A stretch of DNA of 40,680 nucleotides from Desulfovirgula sp. (GTDB taxonomy: Bacteria; Bacillota; Desulfotomaculia; Desulfotomaculales; Desulfovirgulaceae), in contig DYEX01000087.1 in assembly GCA_020725525.1 (NCBI GenBank), positions 1 through 40,680 of the forward strand, read 5' to 3'. Below the pieces are notes generated by a model. The model searched no databases, was not told the DNA's origin, and saw nothing but the letters and a program-made list of their open reading frames with translations. Position numbers and translations under genes: made by a program. Positions 25,162 through 33,725 of this stretch are shown one piece after another (the stretch's first letter is position 1; each line of letters starts with the position of its first letter).

Positions 25162-25911
25162 ATGCCGGCAGTGAAGACATGTCCTGCATGTCAGGATCGG
25201 GGTGTGGTAATCAAAAACAATGTGGCTGTCCCCTGCTTGTGTAACAGGCAGAGGGCTCTAATCAACCGTTTTAAAGAAGCAGGATTACCGGAGGGCTTAC
25301 GTGACCATACCTTTGACAAGTTTAATTTTAAATACTATTCGCGAGTGCGGGTAGACCCGGAACGCAAGATCACTTACTATGAATCTGCCCGGCGTACTTT
25401 TCAGGCAGCAAGAGATTTTGTGCAAAATTTTAAAAACGACCAGCACATTGACGGTCTTTTGATAACCGGCCCCGTGGGAAGCGGCAAAACATTCCTGGCC
25501 GCCTGTATGGCCAATGCCCTGCTGGAAGCCGAAGTGCTGTTACTGTTTGTGATCGTACCGGATTTGCTAGATCGCTTGCGCTCCACCTATGACCAGCACC
25601 GTCAGAGTGCAGATTACTCAGAAAAAGATCTCATGGACGCAGCCAGGGAAGTGCCCCTTTTGTTTTTGGACGATTTGGGAGCTCATAACTACACCGAATG
25701 GACCAAAAACAAACTTTATTCAATTTTAAACTACCGTGTCAACCACCGTCTTCCCGTAATCATTACCACCAACATCAGCCTGGAAGATTTAGGCGAATAT
25801 CTGGGGGAAAGAACTACTTCCCGCATTTGCCAGATGTGCTGGCCCTGCCGGCTACCGGTTGAAGTAGACATCCGGATGGTCCAGCGCAGGGAAAAGCTCC
25901 GGGAAGGCTAA
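25162..25911 (+). CDS. DnaI/DnaC-like helicase-loader ATPase
   Basis: 249 residues. AAA+ ATPase that loads the replicative helicase. The N-terminus has a zinc-type motif C7-x2-C10-x14-C25-x-C27. Walker A GPVGSGKT is at 103-110, Walker B LLFLDDLGA near 170, and sensor-like ITTNISLEDL follows. It replaces the C-terminal end with SRICQMCWPCRLPVEVDIR, where the family usually has a Ser/Arg finger region. ATG 25162 follows GGAAAGG. The pairing with the DnaD protein is the usual Firmicute primosome arrangement; an IstB-type transposition ATPase is unlikely without a transposase. Confidence 0.9.
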   Translation: MPAVKTCPACQDRGVVIKNNVAVPCLCNRQRALINRFKEAGLPEGLRDHTFDKFNFKYYSRVRVDPERKITYYESARRTFQAARDFVQNFKNDQHIDGLLITGPVGSGKTFLAACMANALLEAEVLLLFVIVPDLLDRLRSTYDQHRQSADYSEKDLMDAAREVPLLFLDDLGAHNYTEWTKNKLYSILNYRVNHRLPVIITTNISLEDLGEYLGERTTSRICQMCWPCRLPVEVDIRMVQRREKLREG

Positions 25912-25928
25912 AAATTAATTAAATATGT

Positions 25929-26193
25929 GGGGCAGGTCCCCACCAGGGGATAATAGGGAAGACCGGGGAGCAGGAGCACCCTGCTTAAGCCGGCGCGGTC
26001 CCGCCACTGTAACCGGGGAGGAACCCGCAGGGTGCCACTGGCCCAGCACTCACTGGTGAACTGCTGCATCCGATGGTATGCTTGTTCAGCAGTGAAAATA
26101 TAACAGCATGGTTTAACCGATGTCACTGGTGAGTGCTGGGCCGGGAAGGCGCGGGCGTCCAAAGATCCGGGAGCCAGGAGACCTGCCTGCCCC
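25929..26193 (+). promoter_or_regulatory. Cobalamin riboswitch with an extended arm
   Basis: Cobalamin aptamer signatures are clear: ATAGGGAA near 25951, GCCACTG twice (near 26011 and 26033), GGGAAGGC near 26144, and a B12 box GGAGCCAGGAGACCTGCC (26169-26187). P1 is formed by GGGGCAGGTC (25929-25938) and the GACCTGCC-CCC end. Between GCCACTG and GGGAAGGC lies a long extra hairpin: about 20 pairs with two adjacent wobble pairs, running from GGCCCAGCACTCAC (about 26040) to GTGAGTGCTGGGCC (about 26142). An internal ACTGCTG/CAGCAGT hairpin sits inside it. It controls the cbi operon together with the terminator at 26279. Confidence 0.93.
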
Positions 26194-26278
26194 TTCCGCT
26201 GGCCTTACCCGAAAGAGAAAAGCCAGCGGGGAGCCTTTCTATCTTCGCGCGAAAGATAGCAGGCGTTAAGACTACCTG

Positions 26279-26310
26279 CACGCCCCTACTTTTGCCGGGC
26301 GTGTTTTTTT
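26279..26310 (+). terminator. Riboswitch expression-platform terminator upstream of cbiD
   Basis: CACGCCC (26279-26285) pairs with GGGCGTG (26297-26303) and is followed directly by seven T. A competing upstream segment, GGCGT (about 26262), can pair with ACGCC of the terminator, a possible antiterminator. Cobalamin binding would be expected to favour termination, shutting off the operon when the vitamin is plentiful. Confidence 0.85.
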
Positions 26311-26324
26311 CAGGAGGAAATAAG

Positions 26325-27428
26325 GTGGTTAAATCTTTGCGTAACGGTATTACTACCGGGGCCTGTGCCGCCGCCGCTGCCCGGGCTGCCGCAGAGCTGC
26401 TTTTTCATGGTAGGAAGCGAGAACGGGTCATGGTACTCAATCCCCTGGGACAACTCATAACGGTGCCCATCCACCAGGTAGAAGAAATAACCGGTGGCGC
26501 CAGGGCAGTGGTAATCAAAGACGGGGGTGATGATCCCGATGTTACCCATGGCCTGCCCGTAGTGGTCGAGGCCCGCCCTGGTCAGGAGGGAATCATTTTG
26601 CACGGTGGCCCCGGTGTGGGTCGGGTAACCAAACCGGGGCTGGCAGTTGCAGTAGGCGAACCGGCCATCAACCCCGTTCCCCGGCAAATGATCAAGGCAT
26701 CCGTATCCAGTATTCTCCCCCCCGCACAGGGAGTGGAACTGACCATCAGCGTCCCCGGGGGAGAACAGGTGGCCAGGCGTACCTTAAACCCCCGGCTCGG
26801 AATTGTGGGAGGCATATCCATTCTGGGAACCACGGGCATAGTACGACCCATGTCTGAGGAAGCCTTTAAGCATTCCCTGCTACCACTTCTGGATATGGCC
26901 AGAGCGGCAGGCTTCCACCAGGTGGTTCTTACCCCCGGTCGGATGGGCAACCGGATAGCTGTAGAAGAATACGGATTCCCTGCTGAAGCTGTGGTGGAAA
27001 TGAGCAACTTCGTGGGCTTTATGCTGGAAAGCTGTGTGCAGAAAGGTTTCTCTAGCGTATTGCTCTGGGGACACCATGGCAAGCTTATAAAGGTAGCCGC
27101 CGGGATTTTTCATACCCACAGCCGCGTTGCCGATGCCCGCCGGGAAACATTGGCCAGTTACGCCGCCCTGATGGGTGCAGACCGGAACCTGATCGCACGC
27201 ATTATGCAAGCTACCACTACGGAAAGTGTGGTTGATATGCTGGCCGAACACAATTTGCTGTCTGTTTATCACCAACTGGCCTGCCGGGTCAGCCAGCGGG
27301 CCATGGAATTTGTCCACCACCGTTTAAAGATCGGGACAGTCCTGCTGGCTCTGGATGGCACAATACTCGGTTTGGACCGGCAGGCACAGGAGATCGGGAG
27401 GGCACTGGGATGTCGCGCATTAGGGTAA
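26325..27428 (+). CDS. cbiD: Cobalt-precorrin-5B C1-methyltransferase
   Basis: 367 residues. CbiD methylates C1 of cobalt-precorrin-5B in the anaerobic cobalamin route. The N-terminus LRNGITTGACAAAAARAA is diagnostic, followed by DGGDDPDVTHG, with GGISILGTTGIVRPMSEEA in the middle. The open frame extends upstream to 26133 through the riboswitch, so that extension is rejected; GTG 26325 is 7 nt behind AGGAGG. cbiE begins 19 nt before its end. It is the first gene of the riboswitch-controlled operon. Confidence 0.96.
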   Translation: MVKSLRNGITTGACAAAAARAAAELLFHGRKRERVMVLNPLGQLITVPIHQVEEITGGARAVVIKDGGDDPDVTHGLPVVVEARPGQEGIILHGGPGVGRVTKPGLAVAVGEPAINPVPRQMIKASVSSILPPAQGVELTISVPGGEQVARRTLNPRLGIVGGISILGTTGIVRPMSEEAFKHSLLPLLDMARAAGFHQVVLTPGRMGNRIAVEEYGFPAEAVVEMSNFVGFMLESCVQKGFSSVLLWGHHGKLIKVAAGIFHTHSRVADARRETLASYAALMGADRNLIARIMQATTTESVVDMLAEHNLLSVYHQLACRVSQRAMEFVHHRLKIGTVLLALDGTILGLDRQAQEIGRALGCRALG

Positions 27429-28066
27429 TCGGCGTGGGACCGGGAACCCTTGATTACCTCACACCCGCCGCCCAAAGGGCTTTGGCTTGTGCCCGGGTGC
27501 TGGTAGCCGGTCAGCGCCACCTGACTTATCTGGCCCGGGATGAACAGAAAACTTTTGTAATTAAAAATAATCTTGCGGCCATGGTGGATTTTATCCGCGC
27601 ACATCGGGAGGAGGGAGTAGCCGTTTTAGCTTCGGGAGATCCTGGATTATACGGGATTTTAAATTACCTGCGGCGTCACTTCACCCCTGAAGAACTGGAG
27701 GTAATTCCTGGAATCAGTTCGGTGCAGCTGGCCTTTGCCCGCCTGGCCATGCCCTGGCATGATGCATTGATCTTGAGCGCACACGGAAGGCCGGCGGCTG
27801 CCCTGGTTAATCTCATGCGCTACCAGGGCAAGGTAGCCCTGCTCACCGGGCCGGGAACTCCGCCGAACCACATTGCCAGGCTGCTGGTGAAAGGAAATAT
27901 GGCAGACAGAAAAATTTTTTGTTGTTGCAACCTGGGCTATCCAGAGGAAGAGATTCTGGAAACCACACCCGATGAACTGGCCGACAAAGATTTCTCCGAG
28001 CTAAATAATTGTGTCATGGTGATTATTGATGAAAATCAACTGGCCTTATGTAACTCCGGGAATTAG
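27410..28066 (+). CDS. cbiE: Cobalt-precorrin-7 C5-methyltransferase
   Basis: 218 residues. SAM-dependent tetrapyrrole methylase acting at C5, working with CbiT, which handles C15 methylation and C12 decarboxylation. The glycine-rich N-terminus IRVIGVGPGTLDYLTP, ASGDPGLYG and PGISSVQLAFARL are family marks. It is translated from ATG 27410, overlapping cbiD, and overlaps cbiT by 38 nt. Separate cbiE and cbiT genes replace the fused CobL of the aerobic route. Confidence 0.95.
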   Translation: MSRIRVIGVGPGTLDYLTPAAQRALACARVLVAGQRHLTYLARDEQKTFVIKNNLAAMVDFIRAHREEGVAVLASGDPGLYGILNYLRRHFTPEELEVIPGISSVQLAFARLAMPWHDALILSAHGRPAAALVNLMRYQGKVALLTGPGTPPNHIARLLVKGNMADRKIFCCCNLGYPEEEILETTPDELADKDFSELNNCVMVIIDENQLALCNSGN

Positions 28067-28664
28067 CGACAACCTGTTTATGCGGGGAAATGTCCCTATG
28101 ACCAAGGAAGAAATTCGCACCGTTACCCTGGCCAAGGCCAGGCTGGTCCCGGGACAGGTGGTGTGGGATATTGGCAGTGGTACCGGTTCCATAGCCATCG
28201 AAGTAGCCAGGCTGATCGGTAACGGGATGGTTTATGCCGTGGAGCAGAATCCCGCGGCACTGGATTTAATACGTGCAAATATACAGCGCTTTGACCAGAA
28301 GAATATCCAGGTGGTTGGTGGCCGTGCCCCTGAAGCGCTGCTCCCTCTCCCGGTCCCCCAGCGGGTTTTTATTGGTGGTTCCGGCGGGCAATTGCGGGAG
28401 ATACTTCAACTGTTGGCAGACAGGCTTGCTCCCGGTGGAAGGCTAATTATTAACGCCCTGACTCTGGAAACACTCACCCAGGCCTTCACTTTGCTCGATT
28501 TTCCCTGGCAGACGGAGGTGGTGCAGGTTTCCGTAACCCGCACCGTACCCCGGGGCCATTACCACTTGATGCAGGCTTTAAACCCGGTGTGGGTCATCTG
28601 TGCCCAAAAGGAGGGGGATGAGGGTGTCGGGCAAGTTTTACGGCATCGGCGTGGGACCCGGTGA
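28029..28664 (+). CDS. cbiT: Cobalt-precorrin-6B C15-methyltransferase (decarboxylating)
   Basis: 211 residues. Rossmann-fold class I methyltransferase, unlike the other cbi methylases. Motif I is VWDIGSGTGSIAIEVARL. The N-terminal FMRGNVPMTKEEIRTV is typical of CbiT, and GGRAPEAL and IGGSGGQLREIL follow. ATG 28029 lies inside the end of cbiE, and its own end overlaps the next gene by about 40 nt, showing tight packing. Confidence 0.95.
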   Translation: MKINWPYVTPGISDNLFMRGNVPMTKEEIRTVTLAKARLVPGQVVWDIGSGTGSIAIEVARLIGNGMVYAVEQNPAALDLIRANIQRFDQKNIQVVGGRAPEALLPLPVPQRVFIGGSGGQLREILQLLADRLAPGGRLIINALTLETLTQAFTLLDFPWQTEVVQVSVTRTVPRGHYHLMQALNPVWVICAQKEGDEGVGQVLRHRRGTR

Positions 28665-29334
28665 TCCAGAACTGCTCACCTTGAAAGCTTACCGTATTTT
28701 GCAGGAAGTGGATCTGGTATGTGTACCAAAATCGGCTGCTGACCGGGAAAGCCTGGCCCTGTCCATAATCAGCAGTGCCATAAACCGCCAGTTTAAAACC
28801 CTGGAGCTATCTTTTCCCATGTCCCGCGACCGACAAATACTGGAAGAACACTGGGCCAGGGCGGGCGATAGGGTGGCCCAACTGGTGCGGGACGGCCAGC
28901 AGGTAGCTTTTGTTACCATTGGTGACCCGATGTTTTACAGCACCTATGGATACGTCCGGGCTTATCTACAAAAGCATTACCCCGACCTGCCCGTGGAAAC
29001 CGTTCCGGGGATCACCGCCATGAGCGCCTGTGCGGCAGCGCTTGAAGAACCATTGGCCACAGGGGAAGAGAACCTGGCCGTAATACCAGCGGCCTATAAC
29101 CTAAAGCGCCTGGAAGAGGTGTTGGACAGCTTTGACAACGTGGTACTCATGAAGGTAAACCGTTATTTCGATCGGGTGTTGGAACTCTTACGGGATAAGG
29201 GTTTAACCGAACGAGCCGCCCTGGTGAGCCGCTGCGGTTATCCCGATCAAATGGTAAGCCGGAAGGTCACCGATCTGGCCGGACAGAAGCTTGATTACAT
29301 GTCGATCCTGGTCATCCACAAGGGAGGCCGTTAA
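28624..29334 (+). CDS. cbiL: Cobalt-precorrin-2 C20-methyltransferase
   Basis: 236 residues. SAM-dependent C20 methylase of the tetrapyrrole methylase family. KFYGIGVGPGDPELLTLKA is the usual N-terminus, TIGDPMFYSTYGYV and PGITAMSACAA are conserved, and VLMKVNRYFDRV is typical of CobI/CbiL. Start choice: ATG 28618 is only 3 nt from AGGAGG, while GTG 28624 has 9-nt spacing and yields the usual MSGKFYGIG start. It overlaps cbiT upstream. Confidence 0.94.
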   Translation: MSGKFYGIGVGPGDPELLTLKAYRILQEVDLVCVPKSAADRESLALSIISSAINRQFKTLELSFPMSRDRQILEEHWARAGDRVAQLVRDGQQVAFVTIGDPMFYSTYGYVRAYLQKHYPDLPVETVPGITAMSACAAALEEPLATGEENLAVIPAAYNLKRLEEVLDSFDNVVLMKVNRYFDRVLELLRDKGLTERAALVSRCGYPDQMVSRKVTDLAGQKLDYMSILVIHKGGR

Positions 29335-29350
29335 CAAGGGGGACGCAAAG

Positions 29351-30106
29351 TTGATTTACTTTATTGGTGCCGGACCGGGAGATCCCGAATTGATTACCGT
29401 TAAGGGAGCAAGATTGTTGCAGGAAGCCGATGTGGTAATTTATGCCGGATCCCTGGTTAATCCGAAAATACTGGAATACTGTCGCCCCGGGGTAGAGATA
29501 TACAACAGCGCCACCATGACCCGGGATGAGGTGCTGGCCGTGATGCGCCGGGCACACCAGGAGCAATTAACCGTAGCCCGGCTGCATACCGGTGACCCCG
29601 CTTTGTACGGGGCCATCCAGGAGCAAATGGATGCCCTGGCAGCCCTGGGCATACCTTTTAAGGTTGTGCCGGGAGTGAGCTCCTTTCTAGCTGCTGCAGC
29701 CGCCATCCCCCACGAACTGACCCTGCCGGGGGTAACCCAAACCGTGATCCTTACCCGGCTGGAAGGGCGCACCCCGGTACCCGAGCGGGAAAAACTAAAG
29801 GAGCTGGCGCGGCATAAAAGCACCATGTGCATCTTTCTTTCCGTACACCAGATGGATCAGGTAGTTAAAGACCTGCTTGCCGGAGGTTATACCCCCCAAA
29901 CCCCGGCGCTGGTAGTGGAAAAAGCCTCCTGGCCCGAGGAACGGTTGTTGCGGGGTACGCTGGCCGATATCGCTGATCAAGTCAAGGAAGCAGGCATCAC
30001 CCGCACCGCCCTGGTGCTGGTAGGAGATGTCTTCAACTCCCCCTACCAGTTGTCGCAGCTCTATGACCCCCAATTCTGCCATGGTTACCGGAGTAGCAGG
30101 ACATGA
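29351..30106 (+). CDS. cbiF: Cobalt-precorrin-4 C11-methyltransferase
   Basis: 251 residues. C11 methylase: LIYFIGAGPGDPELITVKGA, YAGSLVNPKILE, LHTGDPALYGAI, PGVSSFLAAAAAIPHELTLP and TRTALVLVG are characteristic of CobM/CbiF. A longer frame starting in cbiL (29291) is rejected; TTG 29351, six nt after AAGGGGGAC, gives the standard N-terminus. Its stop overlaps the cbiG ATG (ATGA). Confidence 0.95.
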   Translation: MIYFIGAGPGDPELITVKGARLLQEADVVIYAGSLVNPKILEYCRPGVEIYNSATMTRDEVLAVMRRAHQEQLTVARLHTGDPALYGAIQEQMDALAALGIPFKVVPGVSSFLAAAAAIPHELTLPGVTQTVILTRLEGRTPVPEREKLKELARHKSTMCIFLSVHQMDQVVKDLLAGGYTPQTPALVVEKASWPEERLLRGTLADIADQVKEAGITRTALVLVGDVFNSPYQLSQLYDPQFCHGYRSSRT

Positions 30107-31194
30107 ACGTTGCCGTATTCGCCATTACCAAAAACGGTATCGACCTGGCGGCAAAGGTATCCCGGCATTTACAGCAAGCGGGGCACCAGGTGCGCATGTT
30201 CAGGCCCGCCCGTTTCCCGGGGGAGGGGGAACCCTTTACCGGTCCGGTGTCCCGGGTGGTGGCGGAGGAATTCTACCGGTGCCAGGGACTGGTCTTTATC
30301 ATGGCCCTGGGCATTGTGGTGAGGTTGCTTGCTCCCCTGATCAGGGATAAGCGCTCCGATCCGGCTGTAGTGGTCATGGATGAAAGGGGACAGTTCGTCA
30401 TCAGCACTTTAAGCGGTCATCTGGGAGGAGCCAATGAGCTGGCCCAACAGCTGGCCGGGGCTCTCCAGGCGGTGGCGGTGATCACCACTGCTACCGACGT
30501 ACACGGCCTGCCCGCGGTGGACGTTCTGGCCCGCAAATATGCCCTGGCCATGGAACCATTCACCGCCGTAAAACAGGTGAATGCCGCCCTGGTCAGCGGC
30601 GAGACGGTTACCCTTTGCAGCGAACCACTCCTCCCCTTGACTGAGGGCCCGGGCTTGCAGTTAATCCCCTGGGAAGACTTGCCCACCACCCGGCTGCAAG
30701 GGTGGCTGGTGGTAATCACCAACCGCGTGATGTCGTTGCCCCATGAAAAGACCCTTTTCTTGAGGCCGCGTAACCTGGTAGCCGGCATAGGCTGTCGCAG
30801 GGAAATAGCCCCGGAAAGGGTCAGACGAGCTCTTTTGCATGCCCTGGAGCTTGCCCGGCGCAGTCCGGCCAGCCTGCGGGCACTGGCGACGGTGGATTTG
30901 CGGGCACAAGAACGGAGCCTGCAATTAGTTGCCCAGGAAATGGGTGTTCCCCTGCTGAGCTTCACCAGGGAACAAATTCACTCCATTTTTATTCAAAAGC
31001 CTGACCTTTATTATTCATCATTTGTCCAGGAGAAAATAGGAGTTGGTGGTGTATGCGAACCGGTTGCCCTGCTGGCAGCTGCTCCCCAGGCCCAATTGAT
31101 TTTACGCAAGACCAGCCGGGAGGGCGTTACAGTAGCCTTAGCCGAGGAAAGCTCTGGGTGGTGGGAACGGGCCCGGGAAGTGCCGAACATTTAA
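30103..31194 (+). CDS. cbiG: Cobalt-precorrin 5A hydrolase
   Basis: 363 residues. CbiG opens the delta-lactone ring of cobalt-precorrin-5A, a step particular to the anaerobic route. The N-terminal and central regions show FIMALGIVVRLLAPL, DKRSDPAVVVMDE and LSGHLGGANELA. The C-terminal domain has LVAGIGCRREIAPERV, LATVDLRAQE and GVGGVCEPVALLAA. ATG overlaps the cbiF stop. Its 3' end overlaps cbiH by at least 37 nt. Confidence 0.95.
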   Translation: MNVAVFAITKNGIDLAAKVSRHLQQAGHQVRMFRPARFPGEGEPFTGPVSRVVAEEFYRCQGLVFIMALGIVVRLLAPLIRDKRSDPAVVVMDERGQFVISTLSGHLGGANELAQQLAGALQAVAVITTATDVHGLPAVDVLARKYALAMEPFTAVKQVNAALVSGETVTLCSEPLLPLTEGPGLQLIPWEDLPTTRLQGWLVVITNRVMSLPHEKTLFLRPRNLVAGIGCRREIAPERVRRALLHALELARRSPASLRALATVDLRAQERSLQLVAQEMGVPLLSFTREQIHSIFIQKPDLYYSSFVQEKIGVGGVCEPVALLAAAPQAQLILRKTSREGVTVALAEESSGWWERAREVPNI

Positions 31195-31880
31195 GTCCGA
31201 GAGCACTGAGGGCCCTGCGAGAAGCCGAGCTCGTTGTCGGATATAAAACGTATATTCAACTTATTGCCCCCCTGGTGGAAGGGAAAAAAATCATCAGTAC
31301 CGGTATGACCCGGGAAGTTGATCGCTGCCGCGAAGCCATTCAGCGGGCCAGGGAAGGACAAAAGGTGGCCCTGGTATCCAGCGGAGATCCGGGGGTTTAT
31401 GGTATGGCCGGACTGGCTTTGGAACTTTTACAGCGGGAAAATCTTTTAGACCGGGTCGAGGTAGAGATCATCCCCGGCATCACTTCCGCCACCGCTGCGG
31501 CTGCCCTGCTGGGGGCACCATTAATGCACGACTTTGTGGTGGTGAGCTTAAGCGACCTGCTCACTCCCTGGGAAGTAATTGAGAAAAGACTGGTACTGGC
31601 CGCCCAGGGGGACTTTGTGGTAGTCTTGTACAATCCGGCCAGCCATAAAAGAACATCCCAAATCATTCGGGCCAGGGAGCTCATGTTGCGGTATAAAAAG
31701 GCCTATACACCGGTGGGGATTGTGCGCAATGCTTACCGGAAGGGGGAAGATGTAGTGATAACGGATTTGGAACACCTGCTGGACTACCCCATTGATATGT
31801 TTAGCATAGTGATCATTGGCAACAACCAGACCCAAAGAATGGGCAATTTTCTGGTCACACCCAGGGGATATACCCTATGA
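31158..31880 (+). CDS. cbiH: Cobalt-precorrin-3B C17-methyltransferase
   Basis: About 240 residues. C17 methylase/ring contraction enzyme: VVGTGPGSAEHLSPRAL, VGYKTYIQLI, SSGDPGVYGMAGLALEL, PGITSATAAAALLGAPLMHDF, VLYNPASHKR and DMFSIVIIGN fit CobJ/CbiH. The start is unclear. GTG 31158 (behind GAGGA) overlaps cbiG by 37 nt but trims part of the first strand (KLW). ATG 31053, with AGGAG 10 nt upstream, would add 35 residues unlike the family and overlap cbiG by 142 nt. The stop overlaps the cbiJ start. Confidence 0.92.
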   Translation: MVGTGPGSAEHLSPRALRALREAELVVGYKTYIQLIAPLVEGKKIISTGMTREVDRCREAIQRAREGQKVALVSSGDPGVYGMAGLALELLQRENLLDRVEVEIIPGITSATAAAALLGAPLMHDFVVVSLSDLLTPWEVIEKRLVLAAQGDFVVVLYNPASHKRTSQIIRARELMLRYKKAYTPVGIVRNAYRKGEDVVITDLEHLLDYPIDMFSIVIIGNNQTQRMGNFLVTPRGYTL

Positions 31881-32644
31881 TTCTGGTCTTGTGCGGTACC
31901 GCCGACGGGCGCCTGATCGTACAGGACCTGGTAGCCTGCGGTTACACCGTGCTGGCCTCGGCAGCCACGCCGTACGGCGGAGAACTGCTGGCCCGGCACG
32001 GCGCCGAGATCATTACCGGTCCCCTGGCGCTGGACGAAATGGTTGCCCTGATCAAAAAACGCCGCATTGAGCTTTTAGTTGATGCCACCCACCCCTACGC
32101 CCAGCGGGTCTCGGAAATTGCCCGCCAGGCCTGTGCCCAGACACGCATCCCTTACCTGCGCTACCAGCGAGCGGAAACCAATTTGCCCGATCACCCCTTG
32201 ATCCATTGTACCGTTAATTATGAGGAAGCTGCTCTGGAAGCTGTACGTTTGGGAAAGGTAGTTTTTCTGACCACGGGTAGCAAAACTCTGGACATTTTTT
32301 TAGCCGCTGCCCGACAGCACCAGTGTCGGCTTGTGGTACGGGTACTCCCGGAACCCGGGGTCATCCAACGCTGCCGTCAGCTGGGACTCAGCCCTGCCGA
32401 TATTGTGGCCATGCAGGGACCCTTCAGCCTGGAACTCAATCGCGCCCTGTTCAAACAATATCAGGCACAGGTAGTGGTAACCAAAAACAGCGGGGCTGTC
32501 GGTGGTACCGATACCAAGATAGCAGCGGCACTGGAACTGGCCTTGCCGGTAGTGGTGATCAACCGGCCCCCGGAGCTGGCCGGAGCAATAACCACTCGTG
32601 AAAAGCTCCTGGAGAAAATTCGTCAAAAGAAAGGATGTTCATGA
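31877..32644 (+). CDS. cbiJ: Cobalt-precorrin-6A reductase
   Basis: 255 residues. NADH-dependent reductase of the corrin macrocycle (CobK/CbiJ family). MILVLCGTADGR at the N-terminus, DATHPYAQRVSEIARQAC, TTGSKTLDIF, and VTKNSGAVGGTDTKIAAA near the end are family signatures. ATG 31877 overlaps the cbiH stop (ATGA). A short cbiX follows directly. Confidence 0.94.
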   Translation: MILVLCGTADGRLIVQDLVACGYTVLASAATPYGGELLARHGAEIITGPLALDEMVALIKKRRIELLVDATHPYAQRVSEIARQACAQTRIPYLRYQRAETNLPDHPLIHCTVNYEEAALEAVRLGKVVFLTTGSKTLDIFLAAARQHQCRLVVRVLPEPGVIQRCRQLGLSPADIVAMQGPFSLELNRALFKQYQAQVVVTKNSGAVGGTDTKIAAALELALPVVVINRPPELAGAITTREKLLEKIRQKKGCS

Positions 32645-32645
32645 T

Positions 32646-33029
32646 ATGAAGACGGGTATCATTCTTTTGGTCCACGGTAGTCGCCTCCCGGAAGCCCAGG
32701 CAACCCTGCATATTTTAAAGGAGCTGGTAGCCCAGGAAAGCCACTATGATCTGGTGGAAGGGGCTTCGTTGCAGTTTAACCAGCCGGATTTACCGGCAGC
32801 TCTGGCCACTATGGCGGCCAGGGGAATGGAGCGGGTTGTGGTTGTACCCCTGTTCCTCTCCCAGGGAGTACATATGAAAAAAGACATTCCCGACCTCCTG
32901 GCCAAAGAACAGGCACGTTACCCGCAAATGGATATTGTCATGACCAATAATATTGGGGCTCACCGGAAACTGGCGGAAATTATTATGGAACGGATCCAGG
33001 AGGTAAGTAGTCATGCAATTAACTACTGA
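32646..33029 (+). CDS. cbiX: Sirohydrochlorin cobaltochelatase, short form
   Basis: 127 residues, the size of the small archaeal-type CbiX(S) that works as a homodimer. It inserts cobalt into sirohydrochlorin, the first committed step of the anaerobic route. IILLVHGSR carries the metal-site His (H10), and VPLFLSQGVHMKKDIP carries the second. An upstream in-frame start at 32598 lies inside cbiJ. ATG 32646 follows AAAGGATG. Its 3' end overlaps cbiC by 17 nt. Sirohydrochlorin ferrochelatase is the alternative, but the operon points to cobalt. Confidence 0.9.
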   Translation: MKTGIILLVHGSRLPEAQATLHILKELVAQESHYDLVEGASLQFNQPDLPAALATMAARGMERVVVVPLFLSQGVHMKKDIPDLLAKEQARYPQMDIVMTNNIGAHRKLAEIIMERIQEVSSHAINY

Positions 33030-33633
33030 TCCCAGAGCCATAGAGCAGGAAAGCATGCGCATTATTGAAGATAATCTGCCCGGCCTGGCTGTGTTACCAG
33101 CTGGGGAAAGGGCTATTGTCAAGCGGGTGGTGCATACCACCGGCGATTTTTCCTGTGCCCAGCTCATCCGTTTTCACCCCCGGGCCGTGGAAAGCGGTTT
33201 GACTGCCTTAAGGGCAGGCCGCCCCATCCTTACCGATGTTAATATGGTGCGTAGCGGGTTGATTAAAGAACGCCTGGCAACCCTGGGGGTGGCAGTAGAT
33301 TGTTTGATTAACCATCCGGAGGTAGTTAACCGCGCCCGGGCCAGGGGAACTACCCGGGCCATGGTAGCCATGGAACTGGGCGCCCCCAAAATAGAAGGGG
33401 GTATCATTGCCATTGGCAACGCCCCTACGGCACTTTTCACCCTGTGCCGGTTGATCTCTACCGGACAGGCCAAACCGGCCCTCGTAGTGGGAACACCGGT
33501 GGGCTTCGTGGGAGCGGCAGAATCCAAAGAAGAGCTAATGTCACTGGATATTCCCTATATCACCATGACCGGCAGCAGAGGGGGCAGCACCATTGCCGCG
33601 GCAGTGATCAATGCCCTGTTGCTCATGGCTTAA
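33013..33633 (+). CDS. cbiC: Cobalt-precorrin-8 methylmutase
   Basis: 206 residues. CbiC/CobH moves the methyl group from C11 to C12, giving cobyrinic acid. The catalytic His is H41 in KRVVHTTGDF; DVNMVRSGL, IGNAPTALFTL, PVGFVGAAESKE and GSRGGSTIAAAVINALL are typical. It is the last gene of the cbi operon; cbiA and the later nucleotide-loop genes are not in this window. ATG 33013 lies inside the end of cbiX, behind CCAGGAGG. An AT-rich inverted repeat follows (33634-33654). Confidence 0.95.
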   Translation: MQLTTDPRAIEQESMRIIEDNLPGLAVLPAGERAIVKRVVHTTGDFSCAQLIRFHPRAVESGLTALRAGRPILTDVNMVRSGLIKERLATLGVAVDCLINHPEVVNRARARGTTRAMVAMELGAPKIEGGIIAIGNAPTALFTLCRLISTGQAKPALVVGTPVGFVGAAESKEELMSLDIPYITMTGSRGGSTIAAAVINALLLMA

Positions 33634-33725
33634 GGTTTTGAAACTTTCAAAGCCAAAAAATGATGCCCGTGTATAATTCCTCCCCGGCCTGCTTAAAATA
33701 GTATGTGGCCGGAAAGGAGGACACA

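Noticed and set aside
26133-26324. N-terminal extension of CbiD
   Set aside because: It runs through the riboswitch and its terminator and is unlike the family. GTG 26325 has a good ribosome site.
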